Source of the DNA: Petunia secreta
Taxonomy: Eukaryota; Streptophyta; Magnoliopsida; Solanales; Solanaceae
Direction: 5' to 3'
Length of the DNA: 64,000 nt
NCBI GenBank assembly: GCA_029990175.1
Contig: JARKIP010000065.1
Coordinates: forward strand, 22,236,501-22,300,500
The notes beneath the pieces are model-generated. The model had not been told where the DNA came from. It saw nothing but the letters and a program-made list of their open reading frames with translations, and made no database searches. A program made the translations under genes and the position numbers. Shown here in pieces: positions 32,801 through 43,189 of this stretch. How positions within the stretch are numbered: position 1 is the stretch's first letter; each line of letters opens with the position of its first letter.

Positions 32801-35800
32801 ACCCATATCAAAATTTGATATATTTTTAACCGAATCCCCGCACTCATATCAGTACCTATATCTACAATCCCGAATCTCAAAATTTAGATCATGAAGGATC
32901 AGACCTCTGGATCCGCACCCATATCGGATACCCGCACCCGAGTCCGAGCAACTTAGATATTTGGAATGATGAAAAAGGAAATTAAATGAAGATTAAGTAC
33001 TCTGAGACAGGAAGTGATTGAAGAACTCAGTAATGACAAAGAAAAAATGAACAACAGTAAGTAGGAAATCAGGAAAACCAACACAAGCTGCTACCCCAGG
33101 ACAGCAGATTTGATTAGCGTTATAAGGCATGGATTGAGAGATACTTACAGAGATGGTCATATCCAACATAATGGTTGCGATCCAGGAAAGCACAAGCATA
33201 AGCCTCCCTGCAAAATACTTCAAGAAATTTCTCCTGCATGTGCAACAAAATATATGTAAGACACACTAAAAGATGTCCTGCAAGTTAACATGCAAAGGAA
33301 AGCTAATACATTTTTTATATAAGGCGAAGCAAAAAGCTAATATTACAGCTCCAGGAACAGAATTTAGAGAAAAGCTAATACTACTGCTCCAGTGCTGGAA
33401 CAGAGTTTACAAACCTAACTTCCTGAGGTTTTAGACACAAACTTTTAAGTTAATCAACTAAAAGGAAATCTTAATCCTCTGTTATGACAAGTAAAATCCT
33501 TTATCCTTCTGTATTTTATTTTCTCCCCTCCGTCTCTCCTTATCAAAAAACCCTATAACAAATAGCCTTTGTTGAAGCGTGTACTCATCTCATCTAAAAG
33601 CTTAAGTTGTTAGAGAGAGCACAATTCATTTACTTAATTAAGTTCTTCAACACACCCCCTTACATGAGGGCTGGATTCTTTTTTTTTCTTTCCATGAACC
33701 ATGTACGTGGAAATTTGTTTTGATAATGGGCAGAATGAGACTCGAACACATGACCTCTTGCTTGCTATAATACCATATTTGTGACCACATCTTCTAAAGC
33801 GAGCACACTTTCTTTTCTTAAATAAATTTTCTAACATGCTTTAAAAAGTTTAACCAAAAAGCAACATTGATGTTTTTATTTACCCCCTTTGTTCCCACTG
33901 TCTGTCCTTATTAGCAAATCTACGAGAATTAGGGTGAAGTACAACCCAAATAGGCAGTTTTTTTCACCTAAACAACCTTGAGAAGAGTAAGATGATGGAA
34001 GAGGAATGCGAGGATCAGTAAAATATACTCCCTCTGTCCCATTTTGTTTGTCATAGTTACTATTTCGAAAGTCAAACTTCTTAAATTTGACCGTAGATTA
34101 GGATATAAAATCTTTAACTTTTATTAAATAAAATTTACATATTTGAAAACTACATGAAAAGTACTATAAGTCACAATAAATTACAACTCAAAATATTTAA
34201 AAAATATATATAACAATTAGGGTCAAAGATAAACTCATTTGACCCTCGAAATCCGAACTACGACAAACAAAATGGGACGGAGGGAGTAAGCAACAGTAAT
34301 ATTAATAGATAAAACAAAGGTCATTGGATATGAGAAACATGGGGAAGACAAAATGATATAGCTTTGAAGCAACAAATTCACCATAAAACTACCGTACACT
34401 TTTGAAGTGTGTTATTTTCCTCATCATGTAATGGACAACACAGCACTATCACACCTTCAGAGAAAAGAATTCGCACCTCATTACGAGAAAAACATAGCAA
34501 ATAATTTTGTGAATCCACAAATATTGCTTATCAGAAGCATTTCAAATGATTTTCTGCTTATAACGGTAGAGGTTGCAAAGGGAAATGAGAATATTCCTTT
34601 TCAAAATAAAAAGAGCATATGAGAATATTGGTTTTAGCGCACAGATTTAACTACTCTGTACAATACGTTTCCCAATAAAAGCAACATGGACACACACAAA
34701 AAAAAAAATAGTAATAATAATAATTATCAGAAGGCACCAATTATAGCAAGGATGCTATGGAATCCGAAGAAAGATTCAATTTCCAAACATATGAAGCATC
34801 TAAGCCAATTCAGTGAACTTTGTAACATGGATTTCCATGTTCCACCAGTCCCACTCCTTGATACATTAGAGACTTGTAAATTTCACCAACCTAACCAGAT
34901 GCAGGAAGGAGTATGGCATGGCTAGGTGTAGCTAAGATTAGGACATTTCCAAGGATCATCTAGCCAAATGAGTTGAATAATATTACATATTTCTGTGTGG
35001 CTTAAATATGTTGCAGGTTTTATTAATGATATTAGGTCAGATAATATACGCCTCTAACATCCTAAACCAAATTCACACCGGCAACTCATATAAATTAAAC
35101 ATCAACTATGCACCATTCTCCAATTGGTTGGGATCGGCTTTAGGCAGCCTATGTATCCATTCTGACTATATTCAATGCCATTCTGATCAAACATTCATGA
35201 TACACCCGCTTTTCTACGGCCTTCATCTTGTGGAGATATTGGTTCTTGATGGAAGAACATTCACTTTCTGTTCTTTCATAAAGTAAAGAGGCCAAATCAT
35301 CCACGACCCCTTGAAGTTTGCACCAATTTTCATTTAGGAACATCATCTTTATGTACTACCTATTAATTGTCCAAATTGTTCCTATTATCATATATGGCTT
35401 GAAAGGATGACTAGATATATACAGTATCAGGAAGACTTAGATAAACCAATGCAAGGAGTATTAAAGTCATACCGTAGCTTTGTTGACCATAAAAATTGCT
35501 TCTTGCGACATTCTACTATCAGCATTTTCACTTTTTATAATGCGATGGATTCTATTATGAGGAAATTGATATAGAGCACTTTCAGACTTGTCATCCTCAT
35601 CTTCCTCTTCTTCACCATCTTCCCTTTTCTGTTTTGCGTTTGATTTCTTTTCCTCACCATTACTCTTAGGCATCTTCTTCACCAGCTTTTCTTCACCCTC
35701 TTCATCTCCTTGCTTGTTATTCGCTCTCGCCTTTTTTGGTGCTTTCTCTTCTGCCGTTTTCTTGGCCTTTTTGCCTACTTTTTCTACTTGCCTCTTCTTT

Positions 35801-36039
35801 TTGTTTGGACCTTGAGAACCATTATGTGTCTTCTCCTCATCATTTTTTATCTTCTGCTTTCTGATGTACGTCTTCAAGCTTTCATTCTCTCTATTGCCCT
35901 TTCTACTATAAACCAAATCCTCCTTCCGATTAGCACTATTATTATTATTATTATTATTATTAGTTTCTTCGTCCGAATCGCTTACACACTCCTCGTTACT
36001 GGAAGATGGAACCACCAAATTCTCCGACAATTTCGGCAT
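29793..36039 (-). CDS. DPB3: Histone-fold protein, DPB3/NF-YC10-like (DNA polymerase epsilon small-subunit family); four exons
   Basis: Coding exons on the minus strand are 36039-35473, 33233-33149, 29997-29956 and 29860-29793, joined in frame by GT-AG introns (762 bp, 253 residues). Residues 1-150 are low complexity: acidic patches, an eight-Asn run (27-34) and lysine-rich basic stretches likely to act as nuclear localisation signals. Residues about 155-240 form a CBFD/NF-YB/HMF histone fold: LYQFPHNRIHRIIKSEN, then QEAIFMVNKAT at the exon 1 end, CREAYACAFLDR in exon 2, and SVVSKRQRFDFLSD across exons 2-4. Family members pair with a DPB4/NF-YB-like partner in the polymerase epsilon holoenzyme, and Arabidopsis DPB3-1 (NF-YC10) also acts with DREB2A in heat responses. 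The assignment among DPB3, POLE4-like and NF-YC13-like proteins is inference. The start is the first ATG of an open exon. A MULE begins 157 bp upstream. Confidence 0.82.
29956..29997 (-). CDS. DPB3: DPB3-like gene, coding exon 3
   Basis: 42 bp. The acceptor is TTTCAG|CTTCAG at 29998/29997 and the donor TTTCAG|GTATC at 29956/29955. It encodes S-VVSKRQRFDFLS, a highly conserved segment of this family, which supports joining such a small distant exon. Confidence 0.8.
30735..32420 (-). mobile_element. LINE (non-LTR retrotransposon) remnant in intron 2
   Basis: On the minus strand, 32260-32160 encodes a decayed RT block resembling the usual GFF...RGLRQGDPLSP segment (GFFSPHIGIRRGDSQTP). Region 31617-31270 carries GSWKFIRKV and QQLYSLSLQHHATV, matching the region before the C-terminal zinc-binding domain. 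Region 30958-30740 carries FLHCHIAQNIWYMFYGLFG, like the zf-RVT domain. The fragments are in the expected order but full of stops. Length, poly(A) tail and target duplication are not defined. Confidence 0.62.
32530..32800 (-). repeat. SINE-like or tRNA-like repeat fragment in intron 2
   Basis: The stretch shares phrases with 33575-33840 (the GAAGTGT...CATCTCA...CTTAAATTGT part, GAGAGAGCACAC, and GAGACTCGAACC). GAGACTCGAACCTTG resembles the complement of a tRNA B box. The copy is interrupted and short. Confidence 0.3.
33149..33233 (-). CDS. DPB3: DPB3-like gene, coding exon 2
   Basis: 85 bp. The acceptor is CATGCAG|GAG at 33234/33233 and the donor CTCT|GTAAGT at 33149/33148. It encodes EKFLEVFCREAYACAFLD and the following residues to DHL, the core of the long histone-fold helix. 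Confidence 0.82.
33575..33840 (-). repeat. SINE-like or tRNA-like repeat in intron 1
   Basis: The minus strand reads from a GGTCATGTGTTCGAGTCTC B-box-like sequence to AGTAAATGAATTGTGCTCTC. It resembles a dispersed eudicot repeat with the phrase about AAGCTTTTAGATGAGATGAG. Neither end nor target duplication is defined. Confidence 0.35.
34028..34286. mobile_element. Stowaway MITE in intron 1
   Basis: 259 bp with terminal inverted repeats CTCCCTCTGTCCCATTTTGT and its complement ACAAAATGGGACGGAGGGAG, flanked by TA on both sides (34026-34027, 34287-34288). This is the typical Tc1/Mariner-derived Stowaway structure. It is non-coding and sits within the intron, so it is probably spliced out. Confidence 0.93.
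35473..36039 (-). CDS. DPB3: DPB3-like gene, coding exon 1
   Basis: 567 bp, 189 codons, phase 0 at the donor. The donor reads ACG|GTATGA at 35473/35472. It encodes the whole charged N-terminus and helix 1 to mid helix 2 of the histone fold. Confidence 0.82.
35938..35962 (-). repeat. (AAT)n microsatellite inside the DPB3-like coding exon
   Basis: Eight AAT codons encode an Asn tract at residues 27-34. It is in frame, so unit changes alter the tract length without a frameshift. Confidence 0.9.
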
Positions 36040-36186
36040 GTCTGCAGCGCGATCCCACTAGCTACAGCTTCAATTTCACCGCCGCTCTACTACAAAGGGC
36101 TTTTTGACTTCCCACGTCGCTTTCGCCCTATTTTGGGCTCTTCACTAGTTAATCAAATATGCCCTCAAACTCTATATATTTAACAA

Positions 36187-36195
36187 ATATATTTT
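36187..36195. repeat. MULE target-site duplication (left)
   Basis: ATATATTTT, identical to 45734-45742. Nine bases is the usual Mutator-type duplication length. Confidence 0.88.
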
Positions 36196-36345
36196 GGCAC
36201 AATACATAGATGCCCCTCGAAGTTGTACCCAATTCCCACTTGAACACTCTAATTTTCCCAGTGACCAACTAGACACCTCTTCTAGTCCATACTGTATCTC
36301 CGGAACACTGACATTTGACTTGGCTGGTGTGTGACTTAACTTGGA
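36196..36345 (+). repeat. Left terminal inverted repeat of element K
   Basis: About 150-175 bp, matching the complement of 45589-45733 with roughly one difference per seven bases by eye. The inner limit is approximate. Confidence 0.85.
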
Positions 36346-37509
36346 GTGCGTGAGAACCTTAAATTGTATCTTTTTTATCTTGTTAAAATTAAAATAAATT
36401 TCTTCAAGTGGCCCCACTGCACCATTTTTAATTCCACCATCTCTTTCATTCTTCCACCGTATCTCCGCCCGGATCTACCATCTTCATCATCTTTTCTCGC
36501 CAATAATAACAGACTCACAACTAATTCCACAATCTAAAATACTTACCAAAAGAATCGATGAATTTATATAAAGATTAAGAATAAAATGGAAGGAAAAGTA
36601 TGAATCCGTGAAGAAACGTCATCGGACACTAACACTTGTTTCTTTCAATTTTTTTTAAAAAATACACACAATTTACAGTAAAAAAATCAGAGAGAAACAA
36701 ACACGACACCATGGTGGCAATACAAAATAGAGAAGACGCAAGAACTAGAGCATTATATATCTGCCTCTGATGTGCTATCAGTTGATTGCTATGTTGAGTT
36801 AGTGTCTCCTTCGCTGATTCGTTGGAGCAATTAGAGGAGCAAATGTAATGAGCATAAATCAGGAATCACCATGTTTTGGTACTAAAATAAACATATTCCA
36901 ACAATGACGCAAATGATAAATATTGTCAAACTCCAGTAAGTTCCTCAAATTGGATTTGCAGCATACCAACATTATACGCAAGTCCACTAACATGAAATTG
37001 AGTTGTTGAACGGGGGAGTAGTTGCAAAAACATACACCACCACCACCACCAGTAGTGGTGGAGATGGCGGTGAAGTAGAGAGACACCGGTAGCAGTAGTA
37101 CAAAATAAGTGGAGATCGGGTGGGGGATAGGCGATGGCAAAATAGCCACCACCGCTAAGATCTTCACCGAAAACTTGAAGCAGAGGCAGAGGCGTTGATA
37201 ATGGCGGAAAGTCACCGGAATCTATGAAGAAACCTTCATCGCTAGCCACCCATTTCCTCCTCTTGGTTCTTGTTAATTCTTCTATTGAAATAAAAATAGA
37301 GACGGTTGAGTAGTAGAGAATAAGGGAAGGGGAAAGAGGGTGGGGGTGTAGGAACAAAGGCAGTATGATTGTTGACGAGGAAGAAAGGGGGTGGGGGATT
37401 TTCTTTGTTTTATTTGTTGTTTTTCAATTAAATTTTAAAATTTTTTCTTTTTTATAAAAATTACACATGTCAAACTATTATTTGTTACTTTTCCACGTCA
37501 TTGGAGAGT

Positions 37510-37514
37510 GTAAC
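37510..37514. repeat. Target-site duplication of element J (left)
   Basis: GTAAC, matched at 45589-45593. Confidence 0.9.
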
Positions 37515-39985
37515 TGACACGACCCAGAATCCGGTTAGGCCGTGCGGGCACCCGACATCCTTCCCTAGACCCGTCGGGCGAACCCTTATCAATTAAATCA
37601 GGAAAACAAATATAATTCAAAAGTACAAACATAATGATATCTCTAATCTGTAAAAAAAAGAAATTACAGCTGACTACCCACATACTAGGTTTAGGGCTAT
37701 CCAGACTAGACATCTAAGAGTACAAAAGAAGACAGATACCTCCTGAAGGGAGCAAAATGCAGCTGAAATAATAAACAATAAACTGGTGGCCATCCGGAAT
37801 AAAAACTGGCTCACCCTAACAGCTGAAGTCATCTTCGCTCCTTCACAACGTGCCGAACTCAATCCTGGAGCGAACCTGCCGAAACGAAATAGATAGACAA
37901 AAACAAACAACAAACAAGGGCGAGTCAAAAGGACTCAATAAGTGGGGCAGACTAGACACCTCAAATAATAGGATAGCTAGCCAGGGAGAAGAAACATATA
38001 AACAAAATTCCTCTTATTTAAATTATGAAAAGGCAGAGCCAATTAATAACTAGAAACACGTATGGAATCACAAACTCATTAAAACCAGGAACGTAAGATA
38101 GCCAGAACATATAGGTATCCCAAACATATCAACAATCAGAAATACTTCTTGTTGCGGCGTGCAACCCGATCCATATTTTCATCCTGTCGCGGCGTGCAAC
38201 CCGATCCATATATTTATACCGTTGCGGCGTACAACTCGATCCCCGCACCCAGAATACAAGCCAGAAATATATAGGCAAACTGAAATATGTTCACAATATG
38301 GTATACATACCGCATACACAAAACACAGCATGATAGTCACACAATAGTCAGCACGCGATGCAATGAAATGGGATGAATGCAGTATGATGCAATGGTGTCA
38401 CATGTGCCAAATAGATGGAGCGGAATCCTCCTGCTCCGAGGGCGGAATCCTCCTACCCTCAATATGATGCAATGGAGCAGAATCCTCCTGCTCCGAGGGC
38501 GGAATCCTCCTACCCTCAATATGATGCAATGGAGCGGAATCCTCCTGCTCCGAGGGCGGAATCCTCCTACCCTCAATATGATGCAATGTGCATACGAATG
38601 CAACATGATGCAATAATAACCCATCACCAGCGCGGGACTCTCATCGACAGCTGGAAAGTATATACCAACTCACAACCAAAGTATAATACTCAGATTCTCA
38701 ATGCAATACCAATAACAGGACATAATATATAATATAGAATATAAATGCAAAGCTAAGGCGTAATGAGTACGCCTATCGGCAGCTACACACGTAAGGAACA
38801 CGTGGTAGAAAATCCACGAGGCCAGGTGCCTCCAAAGAAATGGATATAAACACTTACCTTGTTACAAAGTTAGTACAGCCACTCAATAACCGCTTTGTCC
38901 TTTGAATTCATCGCCAAACGATCCCACTCTATTCAATAAGCAGAAAAATATATCAAATTAGGCTAAAGGCTTCATTCTTCAGATCTTAGGGCAATCCAGG
39001 TAGGAACCTGACATCCTATTCGCATACGCTATACGCAGGCCAGGCCTATATACTGGATTTAGGGTCACATGACCAAACCCTAAATAAATTACATTTATAT
39101 GTTGCCCATAACTTACTGAGTACGAATATATAATCAATTTCATTATCGGGGTCCATTTGACCTTTTAAACTATCAATTTACGTCATTAGGGCGATGTCTA
39201 AGATCCCTATTTTTACCGTAAAAATATATTCAAACACACGTAATAAACTCAAATAATATATTAGGATCATTACCTGAATGTTTCAGACTGAAAATTCTAC
39301 TTTTCTTCCGGCTCTTTTCTTATTTTCTGGCATTTTTTTCCACTTCTGCGCCATTTTGTTTTTCTCTGCTCCGAAATCGTTGTTACTGCTTCTGCAATAA
39401 GATTAGCATATATGCACTTACGCATATATGCTAAACCGCCAAACCTTTTTATTTTGTCCTTTTCTATTATTTTTTTTTTCTTTTTTTCTTTTAAAATTCA
39501 CTGATACGGTAAAAATTAAAACGGTACCCTACAATATTCAAAATAATTCCAATTTTTGCATACAAGTTATAAAAAATATATGTAACATACTCGCAAAGCC
39601 GGATTTCAAATTGGACTCTCGAAACTCAAGATGCGAATTTAAATGAAAAAGGTCAAATTATTTAACTTTCGGCATTTTAGCGGAAACTAGCCGAACAACA
39701 TCGAAATTCACTTTCGAAAGTTCACAAAGGTCATAAATAATCATACGAACCCAACGGTGCTTTCGGATTTCGAATCGGAGCTCATTCGGCAAAACCGAGC
39801 TCGAAAATCTCCTTTTAATATTAATCGCCAATAAAAACTGAAACCTTCTTCCGATGCCTACCAAACGAGGTCTGATTTAGCTCAAATTTTACAGACAGGT
39901 TCTAATGGACATTACGAATATTTTAAAATTATCGGCACGCCAATCGGAGTCCTAACTTCCGAAACGACTGACCGAGGTCGTTTCA
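37515..39985 (-). repeat. 3' LTR of element J
   Basis: 2471 bp. It holds three 57-bp tandem units (38417-38587) and about three 35-bp CGGCGTGCAACCCGATCC units (38151-38244). It also carries a 16-bp duplication near 39412-39430 that is absent from the other LTR. Confidence 0.93.
38417..38587. repeat. Three tandem 57-bp units in the left LTR of J
   Basis: Units start GGAGCGGAATCCTCC at 38417, 38474 and 38531 and end ATATGATGCAAT. Each contains two GCGGAATCCTCCT-type sub-blocks. The right LTR has two units only (44094-44207). Confidence 0.95.
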
Positions 39986-39996
39986 TTCTCCTCCAC
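39986..39996 (-). promoter_or_regulatory. Polypurine tract of element J
   Basis: The minus strand reads GTGGAGGAGAA directly before the LTR start TGAAACGACC. Confidence 0.65.
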
Positions 39997-41550
39997 TTAA
40001 ACCCTCGTTCGTCCTCGAACGAGCCTAAATTGAAAGCAAGATTTACGCAGATAACAAGAGAACTTGCACAACCTTCATAAACTACTCCACGGACATTATC
40101 TCATAATTACAGAATCAGAGTTATAACACGCACATCAAACTCTTGGATAAAACATATTTGGATAATATGATAACATCATTGCCCAACTTATTCGGACTAA
40201 GTCGACCCTTTCTCGATCATGAGAGAGGAGTTCTATATTTTTGAAACAAAGATACACGAAACTTTGAATGGGGTTAACATGATTCAGCCGATAATTACCT
40301 CTTCGATATACCTTTCGATATAGAACAAGTCAATGGAACTAAGAATTTGCTTACGCTTCAGCAACGCCTTAGAGATTTAATATTATGATTCGGTATCAAT
40401 TGGAGGAAGACTCCTCCACTTAAAGCATAAACTCATACAACTAATTTGAATAGAAATAGTCATCCTCGCACAACCTGCTGGATTAAAGAAGACCTAGCTA
40501 AAAGCTGAACATAGGCAGACCTAAACTACCAAACTACCCTTTCGAGTTGCCAACTAGCTGCAACTCTCGAATTCACAACTCCATACCTTTGCCGTAAACA
40601 CCACCGCCCGATGGATGGTACTTCTATATAAAAATTTCGGCAGAGTTTCCCCTGAAACTGGATGATCCGCAAAACAGAACCAGCACTATACTATACATGG
40701 GAATGGATACCCGGATAAACTGATAACATAAACATGTTAAACGAATAACAAGATGAGACAACTGGACCAAAACAATAATATGCTTCCAAAACAACAATAT
40801 GCTTACCCGACAACAATAACACGTACTCTGGCTCAACACAGGGAACGTCACAAGCGGCTACCAATTGCCCACGCTCACTAGTGCCGGACGAAGAAGAAAT
40901 GGAAATAGATCGAGGATAGAAATAATTTGAGCTTCAGGAAGTTCATCTTCTTATTTGCTTGACTACCAAAGCTAGACTACTTCCGCATCAGGCGAGCCAA
41001 AAAATTGCAATTGAACAGATAGACATTAAATAAGCTTTATGGAAAAACATCCATACCAATTTTAACCTTCCAATAAGAAGGAAATTCTGACAACTTACCA
41101 TAAACCCTTTTATAACTAAGACAAGCTCATATAATAACATGACTCTACTAGAATCTCGAACCAAGAGGAGACACATAGATTGAGCATTACTTACTAGCCA
41201 CTTTACACCGGAAGAAACAACGACACTTCCTGATGGTGACGAATAAGAATCCCATCATCCTACCAATACTGATTTCCGATGACAGAGGTAAAATGACTTG
41301 ACATAGTAACACAAGGTGGCATAACAGGATGCCAAGCAGGCAATAACAATACTCACCGTCAAATCTCTCATATTTAGATCAGATAAACTACTAGGGTCTC
41401 ATAAATTCCAGGAATAAATCGTATCAGAAACTCACCCCTCTACCGCAACCGATTCTTAATTACGACAATATCCAAGGAAACCGTCGAAATATGATAAGAC
41501 ACATCATTTCCAGATCGATCGGAAAGATAAATCTTACTTACAGATAAGGG
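39997..41550. other. Interior of J without recognisable coding sequence
   Basis: No RT, RNase H or integrase motif was found in any frame. This is the place where pol would be expected. Confidence 0.6.
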
Positions 41551-41559
41551 AAGAAGAAA

Positions 41560-42900
41560 CACACGGGTCTACTACATCGGATGCCTCAGCATCCTGCCAG
41601 ACTGGCAGTTCATAGAACTGCCTCTGCAGCTGAGCTGAGCCACTACCCTGACAAGCACTTTCTGGGTAACCACTGCCACCACAATCTCAACCTCTACTAG
41701 ATGGTGGCATTTCTCTAGAGGATTGAGATCTAAATAAAATTCCCTGCGACGGTGCAGGTGCCTGAGGCCAAGAGAAAGGACGACGACCTACTTGCCGGAA
41801 TAAGGAAAAACTCCTCAAAGGATAACCAGACTCACGACAATGATAACACCTTTTCAACTAAAAATGGAAGCTGGAATGATTGTTGATAGCTGTAAAGAAA
41901 AGACTAAATCTGATCTTGATGGGCTACTGGCACACTCTAAGAATCACGTGACACAAGCTGAGATAACCATGAAGGTGACCTCCCAAAATAATCAGAACTC
42001 TTACCTCCAAATGAGGTACCATGTTTGCCCACCAGGGCCACGGGATCTCTTGCTCTCCCGCTCTAACTTATGGTATACCTAATACCTTTGAGCAATATCA
42101 ACAACGAAATCAAATGAGATCCCGACCTCAATCTCTCGAGCCATCTGGGATCTCAAGGAAGGAGAAAGGTCATCAATAAATCTTTTAATCTCTCTAAGGG
42201 CTCATGGACTAGTTCTAATGCATATTCAGCCATTTTATAGAATTCAATCTCATATTCTGAAACACCACCAGGTTAACCGACAGGCTACCCTGTCCAATCC
42301 ACTCAAACTGGAAACACCTTTCATTTCCCTCGTTACTCGAAAGGATTTTTTTTCCCACGAATCTAGAAGAAAAACCGAATCAAGTTAGCTAATAAAAGAG
42401 CGGCCCACCAATTCAAGGCTGGACTCTGAAACTGGAAAGAAGAATAATCAACACCATACCGCTCGATATAATCAAGAACCTGAAGGATACGCTGACATCA
42501 TTTTATTTTAAAAAGAATCACGGGGTTTATCTTATGCATTGCTTAAGAATATCGAAAGGTTCAACCGCGTAAAATAATGGAACCTCTTTGGGCTCTCAAA
42601 TCTAACCGTTACCTCAGCTGGCTAACCAGCTAGATCACTTGGTGGCGCAACACATGCTGCTTCTAGAACATAATTCACTGCAGCAATATTAAGAACTGGA
42701 ATAGGAACTCTCTAAGTCCGAACATCTGCATATACAGCGACTTGATAAGCTGCCTAGTGAATAATAGGTTCTTGCAGTATATGCGTTGCCAAGATCCTCG
42801 TAAAAACATCGTAGAGAGCCTAGGGAACCGCAAGGCCCTGCTCCCTTGCCCATCGCGAGCTCTTATAGCTAGGACCTCCGTAACTAGATCGTCAGCACGA
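41560..42900 (-). pseudogene. Gag relic of element J
   Basis: The minus strand shows gag pieces in order. Near 42450-42380 is SSFQFQSPALNWW, near 42200-42120 RFIDDLSPSLRSQMAREIE (capsid C-terminal half), and near 41855-41825 a degenerate zinc knuckle CYHCRESGY lacking the usual histidine and last cysteine. Near 41620-41570 is FYELPVWQDAEASDVV, like the gag-protease linker of Tekay/Del elements. In-frame stops and frameshifts separate them. Confidence 0.6.
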
Positions 42901-43171
42901 TCAAAACACTCGGGGCTTCGTCAGTGCTAGCCCCAGGCTAGACTGCTTCGTCTTGAACTCATACCGTCTGCTGATTTGTCGTACGAGGGTTTATAATTGC
43001 AACGAAGGAATTAATAAAAATACTTTTGCATCCTAAACCGACGCACGATCAGAAAAGAAGGAAGTGAAACTTCCTAAATGCCATCATAGCCTCTCGTAGA
43101 TAAGTACGGACGTCTACGTACCCATCAGCGAGACTCTACTAGACACTGTCTTAGTCTGGATAGGCTCTAAA

Positions 43172-43187
43172 CTGGGCTCTGATACCA
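43172..43187 (-). promoter_or_regulatory. Primer-binding site of element J
   Basis: The minus strand reads TGGTATCAGAGCCCAG (initiator-Met tRNA type), two bases from the LTR. Confidence 0.85.
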
Positions 43188-43189
43188 AG

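Noticed and set aside
35588..36183. Plus-strand serine- and phenylalanine-rich frames opposite exon 1 of the DPB3-like gene
   Set aside because: They are antisense shadows of the lysine/glutamate-rich coding sequence.
36859..37357. Frame with a run of tryptophans inside the MULE, possible captured gene
   Set aside because: The run comes from a short CCA repeat, and no exon-like similarity or splice sites are visible, so gene capture is not supported.
38417..38587. Regular repeats resembling a CRISPR array
   Set aside because: The units are directly adjacent without unique spacers, lie in a plant LTR, and have no cas genes nearby.
38337..38732. Arg/Pro-rich frames on both strands in the LTR of J, repeated peptides
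   Set aside because: They follow from the 57-bp tandem repeat, which is a multiple of three, and have no family resemblance.
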